NCBI RefSeq assembly: GCF_001815905.1
Contig: NZ_KV823244.1
Span: 140,038-204,037, forward strand
Length of the DNA: 64,000 bases
Source of the DNA: Brevibacterium sp. HMSC07C04
GTDB lineage: Bacteria; Actinomycetota; Actinomycetes; Actinomycetales; Brevibacteriaceae
Direction: 5' to 3'
This document shows, in pieces, positions 38,856-51,805 of this stretch (within the stretch, counting starts at the first letter, position 1; every line of letters starts with the position of its first letter). Below the pieces are notes generated by a model. That model saw only the letters and a list, made by a program, of their open reading frames with translations. It searched no databases and had not been told where the DNA came from. The translations under genes were made by a program, and so were the position numbers.

Positions 38856-41000
38856 ATGGCGCAGAAGTCTCTTCCCGTTCCCAAGATCGGACACCGGCCG
38901 GAAGTCACCCGTTCAGTGGCCCCGTTTGAGGTCGTCAGCGAATACAAGCCGTCTGGCGACCAGCCCACGGCCATTGCCGAAATGGCTGAGCGGCTTCGCG
39001 CGGGAGAAAAAGACGTCGTCCTCATGGGTGCGACGGGCACGGGCAAGTCTGCGACAGCAGCGTGGCTGATCGAAGAGGTACAGCGGCCCACGCTCATCAT
39101 GGCGCACAACAAGACGCTGGCGGCCCAGCTGGCCAATGAGTTCCGTCAGCTGTTGCCGAACAACGCCGTCGAGTACTTCGTGTCGTACTACGACTACTAC
39201 CAGCCGGAAGCCTATGTACCGCAGACGGATACGTCCATTGAAAAGGATTCGTCGATCAATGACGAAGTCGAGCGCCTGCGCCACTCGGCAACAAATGCGC
39301 TTCTGACCCGACGCGATGTTGTCGTCGTCTCCACCGTGTCGTGCATCTACGGTCTTGGAACACCGGAAGAGTACGTGGAGCGCATGGTTTCCCTCGAGGT
39401 CGGCGAAGAAGTTGACCGCGACGCGCTGCTCAAGCAGTTCGTGACAATGCAGTACACCCGCAACGACGTTGCGTTCACCCGCGGCACTTTCCGCGTGCGC
39501 GGCGACACCGTCGAAATCATCCCTCAGTACGAAGAGCTCGCCATTCGAATTGAGTTCTTCGGCGACGAAATCGAAGCTCTCTACACTCTGCATCCGCTGA
39601 CGGGCGAAATCATTCGCGAAGAAGAGGTCATCCACATCTTCCCCGCGTCGCACTATGTGGCCGGTGAGGACCGCATGGCTCGGGCAATTGCCGATATCGA
39701 GGCCGAACTGCAGGAGCGACTGGCTGAACTCGAGGGGCAGAACAAGCTGCTGGAAGCCCAGCGGCTGAAGATGCGCACCACCTACGACCTCGAAATGATG
39801 CAGTCGATGGGCTTCACGTCCGGGATTGAGAACTATTCGCGGCACATCGACGGTCGTGCGGCGGGCACCGCTCCGAACTGTCTGCTTGACTATTTTCCGG
39901 AAGACTTCCTGCTTGTGGTCGACGAGTCACACGTGACGATCCCGCAGATCGGCGGTATGTACGAAGGCGACATGTCGCGCAAGCGCACACTCGTTGAGCA
40001 CGGCTTCCGCCTGCCGAGCGCCCTGGATAACAGGCCGCTGCGGTTCTCGGAGTTCCAGGATCGGATCGGCCAGACCGTCTACCTTTCGGCTACACCCGGT
40101 GATTACGAACTCGAGCGCTCCAACGGCGTTGTCGAACAGATCATTCGCCCCACTGGCCTGGTCGACCCGAAGGTCATCGTCAAACCCACGCGCGGTCAGA
40201 TTGACGACCTGCTGGATGAAATCAATCTGCGGGTGGAGCGCAACGAACGCGTGCTCGTGACGACGCTGACGAAGAAGATGGCGGAAGACCTCACGGACTA
40301 TCTGCTGAACCACAATGTGCGGGTCGAATACCTGCACTCGGACGTCGACACTCTGCGCCGCGTTGAGCTGCTGAGCGAACTGCGCTCCGGTGTGTTCGAC
40401 GTGCTGGTCGGCATCAATCTGCTGCGTGAGGGTCTCGACCTGCCCGAGGTGTCGCTCGTGTCGATTCTCGATGCCGACAAAGAGGGCTTCCTGCGGTCCA
40501 CCACCTCGCTCATTCAGACCATCGGCCGTGCCGCCCGAAACGTCAACGGCGAAGTGCACATGTACGCCGATACGCGAACCGAATCCATGCAGCGGGCCAT
40601 TGAGGAAACCGAGCGTCGCCGCGAAAAGCAGATCGCGTTCAACAAAGAGCATGGAATCGATCCGACTCCGCTGGTCAAGAAGATTGCGGACATCACAGAG
40701 CGGCTCAAACGCGACAACGAAGACACCGCCGAGCTTCTCAACGACTTCGACTACGGCAAGGGCAAACGCGGCTACAACTCGGCCCAAACCGATGAGCAGC
40801 GCGCCCGCTCGGCAGGTCAGGAGACAGGACAGCCGACATCCGTGCGTCCGCCGACGACCGACCTTCCTGAGCTCATTGCCGAACTCACCGAGCAGATGAA
40901 CCAAGCGGCAGCGGATCTGCAGTTCGAACTCGCTGCGCGCCTGCGCGATGAACTGCAGGAGCTCAAACGTGATCTGCGTCAGATCCAGCGCGAAAGCTGA
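38856..41000 (+). CDS. uvrB: Excinuclease ABC subunit B
   Basis: Damage-verifying helicase-like subunit of nucleotide excision repair. 714 residues. Walker A is GATGTGKS near residue 58, the beta-hairpin that clamps DNA includes [16 protein letters not shown], the DEAD-like box is VVDESH, and motif VI is QTIGRAARN. The C-terminal UVR domain ([25 protein letters not shown]), which contacts UvrC and UvrA, is intact. Start ATG at 38856. It is separated from uvrA by terC, a YciI gene and a helicase. Confidence 0.97.
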   Translation: MAQKSLPVPKIGHRPEVTRSVAPFEVVSEYKPSGDQPTAIAEMAERLRAGEKDVVLMGATGTGKSATAAWLIEEVQRPTLIMAHNKTLAAQLANEFRQLLPNNAVEYFVSYYDYYQPEAYVPQTDTSIEKDSSINDEVERLRHSATNALLTRRDVVVVSTVSCIYGLGTPEEYVERMVSLEVGEEVDRDALLKQFVTMQYTRNDVAFTRGTFRVRGDTVEIIPQYEELAIRIEFFGDEIEALYTLHPLTGEIIREEEVIHIFPASHYVAGEDRMARAIADIEAELQERLAELEGQNKLLEAQRLKMRTTYDLEMMQSMGFTSGIENYSRHIDGRAAGTAPNCLLDYFPEDFLLVVDESHVTIPQIGGMYEGDMSRKRTLVEHGFRLPSALDNRPLRFSEFQDRIGQTVYLSATPGDYELERSNGVVEQIIRPTGLVDPKVIVKPTRGQIDDLLDEINLRVERNERVLVTTLTKKMAEDLTDYLLNHNVRVEYLHSDVDTLRRVELLSELRSGVFDVLVGINLLREGLDLPEVSLVSILDADKEGFLRSTTSLIQTIGRAARNVNGEVHMYADTRTESMQRAIEETERRREKQIAFNKEHGIDPTPLVKKIADITERLKRDNEDTAELLNDFDYGKGKRGYNSAQTDEQRARSAGQETGQPTSVRPPTTDLPELIAELTEQMNQAAADLQFELAARLRDELQELKRDLRQIQRES

Positions 41001-41028
41001 CTGAAAGGCCCCCACTGTGCTCTAGACT
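41001..41028 (+). promoter_or_regulatory. Possible promoter of the terC riboswitch transcript
   Basis: CTGAAA (41001-41006) and TAGACT (41023-41028) are 16 bases apart, each matching the vegetative consensus in 4 of 6 places. Transcription would begin near 41035, exactly where the riboswitch fold starts. Confidence 0.5.
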
Positions 41029-41034
41029 GGATGA

Positions 41035-41159
41035 CCGGTGAAGGGGAGTATCCTCATGTGCTGATTCGTCAACACGAAACCGTTCGGCCACCGGCCGGAC
41101 CGGGATCCGGGTCAGCAGCGCACGCAACAGCAGCTTCGGCGCAGGAAAGACTTTCACGG
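41035..41159 (+). promoter_or_regulatory. yybP-ykoY-type (manganese) riboswitch before terC
   Basis: The 5' part has the conserved AAGGGGAGTA (41041-41050) and the loop TTCGTCAACACG (41065-41076). The 3' part has GAAAGACTTTCACGG (41145-41159), close to the consensus GAGACCTTTGCC. CCG-TGAAGG (41035-41044, one bulged G) pairs with CTTTCACGG (41151-41159) as the closing helix. Inside, GCTGA (41060-41064) pairs with TCAGC (41112-41116) and GTTCGGCC (41082-41089) with GGCCGGAC (41093-41100). This element precedes TerC and manganese exporter genes in many bacteria and senses Mn2+. CTCCC just before the start codon could pair with GGGAG of the aptamer, a possible way to switch translation, but that is only inferred. 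Confidence 0.82.
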
Positions 41160-41188
41160 ATGCCAACGACCCCTAAGAAAGAACTCCC

Positions 41189-42181
41189 GTGCACCACGAA
41201 TCAGCCAGCGGACTGTCGCTGACCTTCGAATTCATCGTCCTCGGCGCTCTATGCGCTCTTCTCCTGGCAGACCTGCTGATCATCCTCAAACGCCCCCACC
41301 GGCCCTCGAACCGCGAAGCCGGTCTGTGGGTCGGCTTCTACGTTGTCCTCGCGCTGATCTTCGCGGGAGTGCTCTTCCTGTTCGGCAACAAGCAGGCAAG
41401 CGGTGAGTTCCTAGCCGGATGGCTCATGGAGTATTCGCTGTCGATTGACAACGTCTTCGTCTTCATCATCGTGCTGTCTGCTTTCAAGGTGCCGCCGCGC
41501 TATCAGCAGGAAGTGCTCATGGTCGGCATCATCATTTCGCTGGTGTTCCGCGGCATCTTCATTCTTGCGGGCGTGTGGATCATCGAGAAGTTCATCTGGG
41601 TGTTCTTCATCTTCGGCGCGTTCCTGCTGTGGACTGCGTGGAAGCAGGCCATGGAAAAAGACGGCGACGGCGAGGGCAGCGGCGACAACTTCCTCGTCCG
41701 CATGGTCAAGAAGCGCTTTCCCTTCACGGATGACTATCACGACAACAAGATCTTCGTGAAGATTGACGGCAAGCGATTTGCCACGCCGATGCTTCTGGTG
41801 TTCCTGGCCATCGGCACCACGGACGTCATGTTCGCGCTCGACTCGATTCCGGCGATCATGGCGGTGACTCGTTCGGCGTTCATCATCTTCACCGCGAACC
41901 TGTTTGCGCTCATGGGGCTGCGTCAGCTGTACTTCCTGTTGGAGAACCTGGCTGACAAACTGCAGTACCTCAAGTACGGCATCGCTGTCATCCTCGGCTA
42001 CATCGGCTTCAAGCTCATCTACACGGCAACCCGGGAAACCTTGGCCCACCAGCTGCCGGAGATCCCGCTGGCGGTTTCGCTCGGTGTGATCGTGGTTTCC
42101 ATGACGGTGGCTGTCATCGCCAGCCTTCTCAAGCGCAAACGCGACTACCGGCACTTCCGCAGCGAGCACCTCGGCGGGTGA
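41189..42181 (+). CDS. terC: TerC family membrane protein, probable manganese exporter
   Basis: 330-residue membrane protein with about nine helices. The two TerC signatures are clear: EYSLSIDNVFVF near residue 85 and FALDSIPAIMA near residue 214, whose Asp residues are likely metal ligands. A hydrophilic acidic loop (KDGDGEGSGDN) lies in the middle. TerC proteins were first linked to tellurite resistance; several are now tied to Mn2+ export, including metal supply to exported enzymes, which fits the manganese riboswitch in front. GTG at 41189 is the first start after that element; the ribosome site is weak. Confidence 0.93.
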   Translation: MHHESASGLSLTFEFIVLGALCALLLADLLIILKRPHRPSNREAGLWVGFYVVLALIFAGVLFLFGNKQASGEFLAGWLMEYSLSIDNVFVFIIVLSAFKVPPRYQQEVLMVGIIISLVFRGIFILAGVWIIEKFIWVFFIFGAFLLWTAWKQAMEKDGDGEGSGDNFLVRMVKKRFPFTDDYHDNKIFVKIDGKRFATPMLLVFLAIGTTDVMFALDSIPAIMAVTRSAFIIFTANLFALMGLRQLYFLLENLADKLQYLKYGIAVILGYIGFKLIYTATRETLAHQLPEIPLAVSLGVIVVSMTVAVIASLLKRKRDYRHFRSEHLGG

Positions 42182-42200
42182 TGCCAGTCGGGCACACAGA

Positions 42201-42228
42201 AAGGGCGGACGCACCGGCGTCCGCCCTT
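42201..42228. terminator. Hairpin terminator between terC and the YciI gene
   Basis: A perfect 12-bp stem (42201-42212 with 42217-42228) with loop ACCG. It sits between convergent genes, 20 bases behind terC and 17 behind the YciI stop. Read on the minus strand the stem ends in TTT-C, read on the plus strand in TTG. Confidence 0.75.
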
Positions 42229-42244
42229 GTCAGTGAAGATCAGA

Positions 42245-42538
42245 TCAGCGTGCCTGACCGAAGCCGCCGATGACGACATCCCATTCGTCGATGGTGGTTT
42301 CGATGATCACCCGAGCCTCGGCAAAGGGGTCATTCGTCAAGAGGTCTTCGACGTTGGCTTTCTCTTCAGCCTGGAATATCAGGAGGGCTCCCGGCTGTTG
42401 AGTGTTGACAAGAGGGCCTGAAGCCATGAGCATTCCGGCGTCAGCCAGTTTGGCCAGCCACTCCCGATGCGTGGGACGGACCTCCATCCGCGTCTGCTCG
42501 TCGTCGCTGTAGCGATAGGTGACCGCATAGAAAGCCAT
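42245..42538 (-). CDS. YciI-like protein
   Basis: 97-residue ferredoxin-fold protein of the YciI family. The conserved His24 in RPTHREWL, the SGPL turn, and the NDPFAEA stretch near residue 70 are visible. The family has proposed ligand-binding or dehydrochlorinase-like activity, but most members are unassigned. ATG at 42538, preceded by GAGAGGAA. It is divergent from the helicase gene. Confidence 0.85.
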   Translation of the reverse strand: MAFYAVTYRYSDDEQTRMEVRPTHREWLAKLADAGMLMASGPLVNTQQPGALLIFQAEEKANVEDLLTNDPFAEARVIIETTIDEWDVVIGGFGQAR

Positions 42539-42590
42539 GGCGTTCCTCTCATGGGGAATAATGGGTAGTCCCAGTCAGTCTAGTTGAGGA

Positions 42591-45119
42591 ATGGGTAATC
42601 GCTTCGTGAGTGCACTTGAGCAGATACCGGAGGAATTCGCCTCTGCCGACACCGTGTACGAAGCATTCGAAGACTATGTAAGCGGTTTGGGTCTGGACCT
42701 GTACGACGCGCAGCAGGAAGCGATACTCGCAGTTCTCGCAGGCGACAACACGATCGTTGCAACTCCCACTGGCTCGGGTAAGTCGATGGTCGCCCTCGCC
42801 GCCGCCTACTGGGGTGTGAGCACCGGGGTGAGGGTCTACTACACCGCGCCGATCAAGGCGCTCGTCTCAGAAAAGTTTTTCGACCTAAGCGAGCGCTTGG
42901 GCGCTGACAACGTCGGCATGGTCACCGGCGACAGTTCAGTCAACGCGGACGCTCCCGTCATCTGCGCTACAGCGGAGATTCTTGCCAACCAGGCGCTGCG
43001 CGAAGGTCCGCTGCTGGACGTGGGAATTGTCATCATGGACGAATTCCACTATTTCGGCGACCCTCAGCGCGGTTGGGCGTGGCAGGTGCCGCTGCTGACG
43101 CTGCCGCAGTCGCAGTTCGTTCTCATGTCCGCCACGCTCGGCGACACGACAGCGATAGCCGAAGGCATGGAACAGCTCACCGGCAGATCGACCTCCTATG
43201 TCACGGGTGCGCAGCGGCCGGTGCCGCTGGAGTTCAGCTACTCAGAAGAGCCGCTGCACGAAACACTCCACGCGCTCGTTCGCCACGACCAGGCGCCCGT
43301 CTACGTTGTCTCGTTCTCCCAGCGGCAGGCCGCGGAACTCGCCGGGTCGATTGTCAGCGCGAACCTTGCCACCCGGGAAGAACGCGAGGCGATCGCCGAT
43401 GAGATCCGCGGCTTCGGCTTTCAGAAGGGGTTCGGAACAACCCTCAAACGCTTGCTGCTGCACGGCATCGGCGTTCACCACGCCGGCATGCTGCCCAAGT
43501 ACCGCAGGCTTGTCGAGCACTTGGCGGGCCGGGGTCTGCTCAAGGTCATATCCGGCACGGACACGCTCGGCATCGGCATCAACGTGCCAATCCGAACTGT
43601 GCTGCTGACCGCTCTGACGAAATTCGACGGTTCGAAGATGCGCAGGCTCTCGGTTCGTGAATTCCAGCAGATTGCCGGACGTGCGGGTCGGGCCGGGTTC
43701 GACACGGTCGGCTATGTGGTCGCGCAGGCGCCCGAACACGAAATCGAGAACAAGAAGGCAGCTGATAAGGCTGCCAACAGCGGCAAGAAGCGAAAACCGG
43801 CCAAGAAACAGCCGCCGGCGGGCTTCGTCGGCTGGTCGCAGGAGACTTTTGAGAACCTGCGCGACAGCGAGGTCGAAGAGCTTCGCTCCCGCATGAAGAT
43901 TGCGCATTCGACCGTCATCAACCTTGCCGCACGCGGGGGAGACGTCGTCAAGACCGTGCGCGACTTCATCGCCTCGACCCATGAAACACCCGCCCGCAAG
44001 CTCGATATGCAGCTGCGCGCACTGCGGATCGGCCGTGCGCTGCTGAACGCGGAAGTTCTCGTGCGCACAGAACACAGCGGTCAGGTCCGCTTTGAGCTCG
44101 CCGAGGACTTCGGCCCGCAGTTCGCTCTCAACCAGCCGCTTTCGCCGTTCGCCCTGGCGGCCTTGGAGCTTTTCGATCCCGAAGCAGACGACTGGGCGGA
44201 CAATGTGCTCAGCGTCATCGAAGCGACAACGGAGGTCCCGTACCACGTTCTTCGCGGACAGCTGGACCGGCTGAAGGGCGAAGAGATCCAAGCGCTCAAA
44301 TCTGAGGGCGTGCCCTATGACGAGCGCATGGCGATCATCGACGAAATGGAGCTGCCCCGCCCCAACGGCGAAGTTCTGGACGAAGCCTTCGAGGCGTTCA
44401 CGCAGCACGCGCCCTGGCTGCGCGAAATCGGGATTGAGCCCAAAGCGGTTGTGGCCGACATGATCAGCCAGGCCATGAACTTTTCGCAGTTCGTCATGTA
44501 CTACAAGCTCGCACGCGTGGAGGGCGGACTGCTTCGCTATCTGACTGATGTCTATCGCGCACTGGTGCAGACCGTGCCGGAAGACCTCGTGACAGAGCCG
44601 CTGAAGGACGTCATCGACTGGCTGGGCGATCTTGTTCTGCGCGTCGATTCTTCTCTCGTGCAGGAATGGGAAGCGCTTCGCAGGGCCGGTGCGGAGGAAA
44701 CCGACACACTGCCGTTGGAACACGCGACGCGTAAGCTCACAGACGACGAGCGCGCTTTCACAGTCCTGGTTCGCAACGCACTGTTCCACCGGGTGCTGCT
44801 GGCTGAACGCGCCGCCTACCGGGCGCTGGGAGAGCTCGACGGGGACGACGGTTGGGACCACCGGCGCTGGGAGGACGCCGTCGAGGCGTTCTACGACGAA
44901 TACGGTGAGCTCGGGGTGGGAGCCGACGCGCGTTCGGCTGATTTCATTCACATCCGCCGCGACGGCAGAACCTGGCTGGTCGACCAGATACTCGACGATC
45001 CGGAAGGCGACAAAGACTGGGCCATCCGCGCCCGGGTCGACCTCGACGCCTCGGACGATCTTGGAGAACCCGCGGTGACGATCATCGACGTCGCCCCGCG
45101 TTCGGAAATGGAGAGCTGA
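42591..45119 (+). CDS. Ski2-like DEAD/DEAH helicase with C-terminal DUF3516-type region
   Basis: 842-residue superfamily 2 helicase. Walker A is ATPTGSGKS near residue 62, motif II is IVIMDEFHYFGDP, motif III SATLGD, and motif VI QIAGRAGRAGFD. A Lys-rich linker (KKAADKAANSGKKRKPAKKQP, about 393-415) precedes a long C-terminal region (about 420-842) that I assign to the actinobacterial DUF3516 family. It is separated from uvrA by 3 bases, so it is likely cotranscribed with it and may act in DNA repair, though RNA substrates are known for Ski2 relatives. ATG at 42591 has GAGGA directly before it; GTG at 42606 is an alternative. Confidence 0.88.
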   Translation: MGNRFVSALEQIPEEFASADTVYEAFEDYVSGLGLDLYDAQQEAILAVLAGDNTIVATPTGSGKSMVALAAAYWGVSTGVRVYYTAPIKALVSEKFFDLSERLGADNVGMVTGDSSVNADAPVICATAEILANQALREGPLLDVGIVIMDEFHYFGDPQRGWAWQVPLLTLPQSQFVLMSATLGDTTAIAEGMEQLTGRSTSYVTGAQRPVPLEFSYSEEPLHETLHALVRHDQAPVYVVSFSQRQAAELAGSIVSANLATREEREAIADEIRGFGFQKGFGTTLKRLLLHGIGVHHAGMLPKYRRLVEHLAGRGLLKVISGTDTLGIGINVPIRTVLLTALTKFDGSKMRRLSVREFQQIAGRAGRAGFDTVGYVVAQAPEHEIENKKAADKAANSGKKRKPAKKQPPAGFVGWSQETFENLRDSEVEELRSRMKIAHSTVINLAARGGDVVKTVRDFIASTHETPARKLDMQLRALRIGRALLNAEVLVRTEHSGQVRFELAEDFGPQFALNQPLSPFALAALELFDPEADDWADNVLSVIEATTEVPYHVLRGQLDRLKGEEIQALKSEGVPYDERMAIIDEMELPRPNGEVLDEAFEAFTQHAPWLREIGIEPKAVVADMISQAMNFSQFVMYYKLARVEGGLLRYLTDVYRALVQTVPEDLVTEPLKDVIDWLGDLVLRVDSSLVQEWEALRRAGAEETDTLPLEHATRKLTDDERAFTVLVRNALFHRVLLAERAAYRALGELDGDDGWDHRRWEDAVEAFYDEYGELGVGADARSADFIHIRRDGRTWLVDQILDDPEGDKDWAIRARVDLDASDDLGEPAVTIIDVAPRSEMES

Positions 45120-45122
45120 CAC

Positions 45123-48012
<2,890 letters not shown>

Positions 48013-48020
<8 letters not shown>

Positions 48021-49869
48021 CCCCAGTCAGTATCGGCCTAAGCCGGGGGAGATCCCCACTCTTCCCGGGGTCTACCGATTTCGCGATGATGAGCGGCGGA
48101 TCATCTACGTCGGCAAGGCGAAGAACCTGCGCAATCGGCTGAATTCCTATTTCGCCAACCCGGCGGGCCTGCACCCGCGGACATTCACGATGGTCCATAC
48201 GGCGATGTCCGTCGAATGGACGATCGTGGAAAGCGAAGTTGAGGCGCTGCGGCTTGAATGGACGTGGATCAACGAATTCAAGCCGCGGTTCAACGTCATG
48301 TTCCGCGACGACAAGTCCTACCCCTACCTGGCGGTCACGGTGAAAGACCGCTATCCGCGGGTCTTCGTCACGCGGGGCAAACGGCGCAAGGGCGTGAAGT
48401 ACTTCGGTCCGTTCACCGCAGTGTGGGCCATCCGCGAATCTCTCGACCTGCTGTTGAAGGCTTTTCCCGTGCGCACGTGCGCAAAGACGGTGTTCGACCG
48501 CGCCGCGCGTTCGGGCAGGCCCTGTCTGCTGGGCTACATCGACAAGTGCTCTGCCCCGTGTGTTGATCGGATCACCCCGGAGGCGCACCGGGAGCTCGTT
48601 GAGGGCGTCACCGAATTCATGTCGGGCAGCACGGGGAAGATCATCTCCACGCGCAGGCGGGCAATGAAAGAAGCCGCCGGTGAACTCGATTTCGAGAGGG
48701 CCGCGAAGCTGCGCGACGAGATTGAAGCTCTCGAAAAGATCGTCGACAAGTCCTCCGTCATCCTCTCGCAGAACGTCGACACAGACATCTTCGGACTGAC
48801 AGTCGAAGAGCTCGAGGCATCCGTCCAGGTCTTCCACGTGCGCGGCGGTCGGATTCGCGGTCAGCGCGGATGGATCATCGAGCGGATGCAGGACCTTTCG
48901 GCCGCTCAGCTCACAAGCGACTACCTGCGCCAGGCCTACCTCGATGTTGAAGCAGAGGCGATTCCGAAGGAAATCCTCGTCGACACCCTGCCGGAAGACC
49001 ACGCGACCCTAGAGGACTGGCTCAGCCAGACCAGGGGCGCGAAGGTCACAATCCGCGTTCCCGAGCGCGGTGAAAAAGCTGCCGCGCTGACAACTGTCGT
49101 CGCCAATGCCGAACAGGCTCTGGAGCTGCACAAGAAGCGCCGGTCGTCGGATCTGACCACCCGCAGCCAGGCGCTCAACGAGATCCAAGAGAACCTGGGT
49201 CTGGAAGAGCCTCCGCTGCGCATCGAGTGCATTGACAATTCGCACTTCCACGGCGAAGACGTCGTGGGTTCGCTCGTGGTGTTCGAAGACGGGCTGCCGG
49301 TCAAACGCGACTACCGCAGGTTCTCGGTGACCGGTGACGCGGCTAGGGACGACACCTCGGCCATGTACGACGTGGTGTCTCGCAGATTCAGCCGGTACCT
49401 GGAGTCCCTGGCCAGTGAAGACGATGATCCCAAGTTCGGCTACCGGCCGTCGCTGCTCGTAGTCGACGGCGCCCTGCCGCAGGTGTCAGCTGCCAGGCGA
49501 GCGCTCGATGACCTGGGCCTTGTCGACATCACCGTCGTCGGCCTGGCCAAGCGGCTCGAAGAGGTGTGGGTTTCGTGGGACGAATTCCCCGTCATCTTTC
49601 CGCGCAACTCCGAGGGCCTGTTCATGTTGCAGCGCGTGCGTGACGAAGCCCACCGCTTTGCCATCACCTTCCAGCGCAGCAAACGCAGAATCACAGCTTC
49701 CGCACTCGATACGGTCGAAGGCCTCGGCGCGGCCAAGAGGCAGGCGCTGCTTGACCACTTCGGGTCTGTTACGAAGATCAAAAGGGCCAGCGCTGATGAG
49801 CTGACCCAGGTCAAGGGGATCGGCCCGGCCTTGGCGGAGCGCATTGTGGCCGCGTTCAGAAAAGACTGA
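48013..49869 (+). CDS. uvrC: Excinuclease ABC subunit C
   Basis: Nuclease that cuts on both sides of the lesion. 618 residues. The GIY-YIG domain opens with [10 protein letters not shown] and [18 protein letters not shown]; the UVR domain is [16 protein letters not shown] (about 220); the RNase H-like nuclease shows [14 protein letters not shown] and VVDGALPQ; the C-terminal helix-hairpin-helix pair is [16 protein letters not shown] and [13 protein letters not shown] choose TTG at 48013 because it gives the standard N-terminus ADPSQYRP and overlaps uvrA. Longer frames upstream lie in the uvrA gene. Confidence 0.96.
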
Positions 49870-49901
49870 AAGAATTGAGCGGGGAAGAATAAGGAGATCG
49901 C

Positions 49902-50774
49902 ATGACGACCAATCAGCGTGACACCGTGCTCGTCGTAACGGGCATGTCCGGTGCCGGACGTTCAACCGCGGCAAAGGCCCTCGAGGACATGGGCTGGTAC
50001 GTTGTCGACAATCTGCCGCCGCAGATGATCAGCGGTCTTGTCGATATTGTCAGTCGGGTCGACGGTGACGCTCCGAAAGTCGCTGTTGTGGCCGACGTGC
50101 GCGGGCGGGGCATGTTCGCAACACTGAAGGACACCCTGCGCGATCTCCACGGCCCCGAAGGCATCCGCGTTCTCTACCTCGATGCGTCCGACGACGCTCT
50201 TGTGCGCCGCTATGAATCTGTTCGCCGCCCCCATCCGCTGCAGGGCGAGGGCACCATTGTCGACGGTCTGGAAGCCGAACGGCGGGAACTCGAGCCGGTG
50301 CGCTCCAGTGCCGATGTCATCGTCGACACCTCCGACCTCAATGTCCATCAGCTGGGCGATGAAATCCGCCGTCTGTTCGACAAGGACGGTTCATCGGCGC
50401 TGCGGCTTACGGTTATGAGCTTCGGCTTCAAATACGGCACCCCGAAAGACGCCGACTACGTTGCGGATGTCCGCTTTCTGCCGAATCCCTTCTGGGTGCC
50501 GGAGCTCAAAGCCCTGCGCGGAACAGACGAACCGGTTGCCGAATATGTGCTCACACAGCCGCGTGCTCAGGACTTCATCGACCGCTACGTGTCAGCGCTG
50601 GAAATCGTCATCGACGGCTACCTCGCCGATCACCGCCCCTACGCGACCATTGCGATTGGCTGCACGGGCGGCAAACACCGCTCGGTCGCGGTCGCCGAAG
50701 CCGTCCACCGCAGACTTGCCGAACTGACTCACGCATCGGTCACCCTGCGCCACAGGGACCTGGGGAAGGAATGA
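49902..50774 (+). CDS. rapZ: RapZ/YvcJ-type RNase adapter, P-loop ATPase
   Basis: 290-residue nucleotide-binding protein. The P-loop is GMSGAGRST near residue 14, and the second conserved motif is CTGGKHRSVAVAE near residue 251. In E. coli RapZ guides RNase E to GlmZ; in Gram-positives YvcJ has GTPase/ATPase activity and an unclear role. The cluster rapZ-yvcK-whiA is conserved in actinobacteria and Firmicutes, here with a one-base gap to yvcK. AAGGAG precedes the ATG. Confidence 0.94.
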   Translation: MTTNQRDTVLVVTGMSGAGRSTAAKALEDMGWYVVDNLPPQMISGLVDIVSRVDGDAPKVAVVADVRGRGMFATLKDTLRDLHGPEGIRVLYLDASDDALVRRYESVRRPHPLQGEGTIVDGLEAERRELEPVRSSADVIVDTSDLNVHQLGDEIRRLFDKDGSSALRLTVMSFGFKYGTPKDADYVADVRFLPNPFWVPELKALRGTDEPVAEYVLTQPRAQDFIDRYVSALEIVIDGYLADHRPYATIAIGCTGGKHRSVAVAEAVHRRLAELTHASVTLRHRDLGKE

Positions 50775-50775
50775 C

Positions 50776-51789
50776 ATGGAGCCCCCAGTCAACACTGCGG
50801 AACTTCCCCTGTATCTGAAGCACCCGGCCCGGCGCACCGGACCGAAGGTCGTGTCTTTCGGCGGCGGCCATGGACTGTATGCCGCTCTGCGCGCTTTTCG
50901 CCTGCTGACGGAAGATCTCGTCGCCGTGGTCACCGTCGCCGACGACGGCGGCTCGTCTGGCCGGCTGCGCCAGGAGTTCGGCGGTCTACCGCCGGGGGAC
51001 CTGCGCATGGCGCTTGCCGCTTTGACTGATGACAGCGAGTGGGGTCGCATTTGGCGCGATGTCATTCAGCACCGCTTCGACTCTTCCGGTTGCCTTGACG
51101 GGCATTCGGTGGGCAATCTGCTCATCAGCGCTCTGTGGCAGATCCACGGGGACGAAGTCGAGGGCCTCGACTGGGTGGCTCGGCTCCTGCGAGCGCACGG
51201 TCGTGTGCTGCCCATGTCGTCGGTGCCGCTGACAATCGAAGCAGATTTCACTGACAGCCAGGGAACTTCCGGTGTGATCCGCGGTCAGTCGCAAGTCGCC
51301 TCGTGCCGGGCGACCGTGTCCCAGGTTCAGCTCGTTCCAGCCGCGCCGCCGGCGCGGAAGGAGACAATCGCCGAGGTGGAGCAGGCCGATGTTCTCAACC
51401 TCGGCCCCGGTTCGTGGTACACCTCGGTCATGCCGCACCTCTTGGTGCCGGAACTGGCGGAGACGATCTGCTCCTCGACCGCTGTGAAGTCGTTGACTCT
51501 CAACCTGCCGGGAGCGACAGCGGAAACCCGAGGCCTGAGCCTGACCGAGCACCTGGAGTCGTTGAAAGAGCACGCGCCTGGGCTCAGCTTCGACTACATT
51601 CTCGTCGACGAAGTTGCAGCCGCTGAAGAAGCCGGTCTGCGCGATGCCGCAGAGAAGCTGTTTGCGGCCAGACTGTGGGCCCGGCCCCTGGCCGCGCGGA
51701 TCCGCGGTCAGCACGACACGCTGAAGCTTGCCGCGTGCTATCGCGATATGTTTGTCAACGCCGGTCTCAAGACCGATGAACAGTGGTGA
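50776..51789 (+). CDS. yvcK: YvcK/CofD-like gluconeogenesis and cell-envelope factor
   Basis: 337-residue Rossmann-fold protein. It carries SFGGGHGLYAALRAF and VTVADDGGSSGRLRQEF at the N-terminus, and LNLGPGSWYTSVMPHLLV near residue 210. YvcK (CuvA in mycobacteria) is needed for growth on gluconeogenic carbon and for correct cell-wall synthesis, and binds UDP-sugars in some species. SD is the AAGGAA inside the rapZ 3' end. It lies 16 bases before whiA. Confidence 0.92.
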   Translation: MEPPVNTAELPLYLKHPARRTGPKVVSFGGGHGLYAALRAFRLLTEDLVAVVTVADDGGSSGRLRQEFGGLPPGDLRMALAALTDDSEWGRIWRDVIQHRFDSSGCLDGHSVGNLLISALWQIHGDEVEGLDWVARLLRAHGRVLPMSSVPLTIEADFTDSQGTSGVIRGQSQVASCRATVSQVQLVPAAPPARKETIAEVEQADVLNLGPGSWYTSVMPHLLVPELAETICSSTAVKSLTLNLPGATAETRGLSLTEHLESLKEHAPGLSFDYILVDEVAAAEEAGLRDAAEKLFAARLWARPLAARIRGQHDTLKLAACYRDMFVNAGLKTDEQW

Positions 51790-51805
51790 CTGAGGAAGGA
51801 ACCCC

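Noticed and set aside
41031-41222. 63-codon frame before terC
   Set aside because: It covers the riboswitch fold, its protein is of low quality, and it runs into terC in another phase.
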